A stretch of DNA of 32,788 nt, from assembly GCA_021779955.1 (NCBI GenBank), contig JAJXZS010000049.1, positions 1 through 32,788 on the forward strand. The letters are read 5' to 3'. Position numbers and translations under genes: made by a program. Each line of letters starts with the position of its first letter. The first letter of the stretch is position 1. Below the pieces are notes generated by a model. It did not search any database. It was not told the DNA's origin and saw only the letters and a list, made by a program, of their open reading frames with translations. The DNA is from Chloroflexota bacterium (GTDB lineage Bacteria; Chloroflexota; Anaerolineae; Anaerolineales; Anaerolineaceae). Below, in pieces: positions 31,651 to 32,788 of this stretch.

Positions 31651-32788
31651 ATGGCATCTGAGTTACCAATCAAAAATTACGCACGAATCTCCTCAGTCTT
31701 CAATATGCCCAGTTTGATCGATGTCCAGTTGGACTCTTTCAGGCGCCTCAAAACCGAGGGACTCGGAGACCTTTTCCACGAAATTTCACCAATCGAATCT
31801 TATAACAAGGGGATGAAGCTTTACTTCCCCAGCCGCACTCCTGAATCGCAGCAATGGGGACTCAAATACTGGTTCGAAGAACCCAAGCATTCGATGGAAG
31901 AATGCGTCGAACGCGATCTTACATATGCCAGTCCATTCTACGTATCTGTTTTGCTTGCAGGCCCGGATATTCCGCAGCCTGTGAAATCCGATATCTTCCT
32001 CGGCGATTTCCCTGAGATGACCGAGAAAGGCACATTCATAATCAACGGTTCCGAGCGCGTGGTTGTTTCGCAGCTCATTCGCTCCCCTGGTGTTTACTTC
32101 GAAGCGCCGGTCGACCGCGCTACAGGTCACCGCCTGGCCATGGCCAAGCTGATTCCTGATCGCGGCGCATGGATGGAGTTCGAGACCCGCAAGAATGACT
32201 ATTTAATCCTCAAGTTCAACCGCAAGCGCACTGTGCCGATCACGATCTTCCTGCGGGCTCTGGCTGCAGTCGATGACCTGCTCCCGGGCGACAGCCCCTT
32301 GAAGCACGGTACCGACGAAGAGATCATTGCGCTGTTCCAGGATATCGACACCAATCCCGACCGCCAGTTTATCGCATCGACAATTCACCAGGAACCGGTT
32401 TGGGATCTTACCGGCGGAATGACCATTGCCCAAGCCGCTTTGATCGATTTCTTCAAGCGTATGCGTCCAGGCGACCCCGCGAACCTCGAAAACGCGCGAC
32501 AATTCCTCGAAGAACAAATCTTCGATATGCGCCACTACGACCTCGAGCGGGTTGGTCGATACAAACTCAACCAGAAGCTCGATCTGATGGACCGTATCCC
32601 GGTTTCGCACCGCAGCGTGACAAAGTGGGATATCGTCTACCTCGTTCGCCGCATGATCCTCATCAACAACGAAGTGGAAGACAAAGATGACATCGATCAT
32701 CTCGGCAATCGCCGCGTCAAGACCGTGGGCGAGCTGATCCAGAACAAGCTCCGCATCGGCCTTCGGCGCATGGAGCGCGTGATCAAGG
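31651..32788 (+). CDS. rpoB: RNA polymerase beta subunit (5' part, cut by window end)
   Basis: The first 379 codons of the beta subunit; the window ends inside the gene with no stop. Recognisable blocks are the N-terminus (NYARISSVFNMPSLIDVQLD), FLGDFPEMTEKGTFIINGSE, then RVVVSQLIRSPGVYFE, and FNRKRTVPITIFLRALA in the lobe. AGGAG precedes ATG. The rifampicin region lies beyond the window edge. Unlike the common rplJ-rplL-rpoB order, the gene directly upstream is a metallophosphoesterase, and rpoB has its own promoter. Confidence 0.97.
   Translation, partial: MASELPIKNYARISSVFNMPSLIDVQLDSFRRLKTEGLGDLFHEISPIESYNKGMKLYFPSRTPESQQWGLKYWFEEPKHSMEECVERDLTYASPFYVSVLLAGPDIPQPVKSDIFLGDFPEMTEKGTFIINGSERVVVSQLIRSPGVYFEAPVDRATGHRLAMAKLIPDRGAWMEFETRKNDYLILKFNRKRTVPITIFLRALAAVDDLLPGDSPLKHGTDEEIIALFQDIDTNPDRQFIASTIHQEPVWDLTGGMTIAQAALIDFFKRMRPGDPANLENARQFLEEQIFDMRHYDLERVGRYKLNQKLDLMDRIPVSHRSVTKWDIVYLVRRMILINNEVEDKDDIDHLGNRRVKTVGELIQNKLRIGLRRMERVIK

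Overview
The window reads as a chromosomal piece of a Chloroflexota bacterium, most likely class Anaerolineae. This is an inference from gene content and style: a cyclic-nucleotide-binding/bacterial-PH membrane protein, a YoaR-like plus class A beta-lactamase-fold protein, a T-box in front of valS, many small MITE-like intergenic repeats, and -10 boxes lying directly against start codons. No rRNA, tRNA or CRISPR array was seen. Housekeeping genes (panE-like, rnhA, valS, def, recF, rsmG, rpoB) share one GC-rich style. The stretch from about 0.8 to 9.6 kb is visibly more A/T-rich and looks acquired.

Region 1 (1-9.65 kb) is an accessory, defence-like island. A small terminase-small-subunit-like gene and a block of 43-bp minisatellites (438-787) precede a 1090-residue helicase-less type ISP restriction-modification enzyme, a 100-residue unknown, a GmrSD-like DUF262/DUF1524 nuclease, a 65-residue unknown, a zinc-ribbon/coiled-coil/multi-pass membrane protein and a 100-residue unknown. 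A decayed duplicate of the start of that last gene lies between the GmrSD-like and zinc-ribbon genes. Intergenic repeats close the island.

Region 2 (9.65-13.6 kb) carries, on the minus strand, a sugar-type solute-binding lipoprotein overlapping rnhA by ATGA, then a 44-bp tandem repeat array (about 7.4 copies) and a panE-like ketopantoate reductase. One inverted copy of the 43-bp repeat family lies beside the array.

Region 3 (13.6-26.75 kb) is mostly housekeeping. It holds a clear promoter, T-box leader and terminator for valS; a TspO-related membrane protein; an ABC-2 exporter pair; a CoA-binding protein; a family 2 glycosyltransferase; a beta-lactamase-fold serine hydrolase; a cNMP/bPH membrane protein; def; recF; and rsmG.

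Region 4 (26.8-31.5 kb) is the most unusual part. A strong promoter drives a 33-codon leader ORF with a good Shine-Dalgarno, followed by two back-to-back intrinsic terminators whose four arms share one self-complementary core. Then come a 10-codon second leader ORF and a stand-alone serine-resolvase-like protein lacking the catalytic serine. Two tandem GNAT acetyltransferases (one degenerate), a HAD hydrolase, an MFS transporter and a metallophosphoesterase follow. The layout resembles leader-peptide attenuation of antibiotic-response operons such as whiB7, but the inducer is unknown.

Region 5 (31.5 kb to the end) is rpoB with its own promoter, cut by the window edge.
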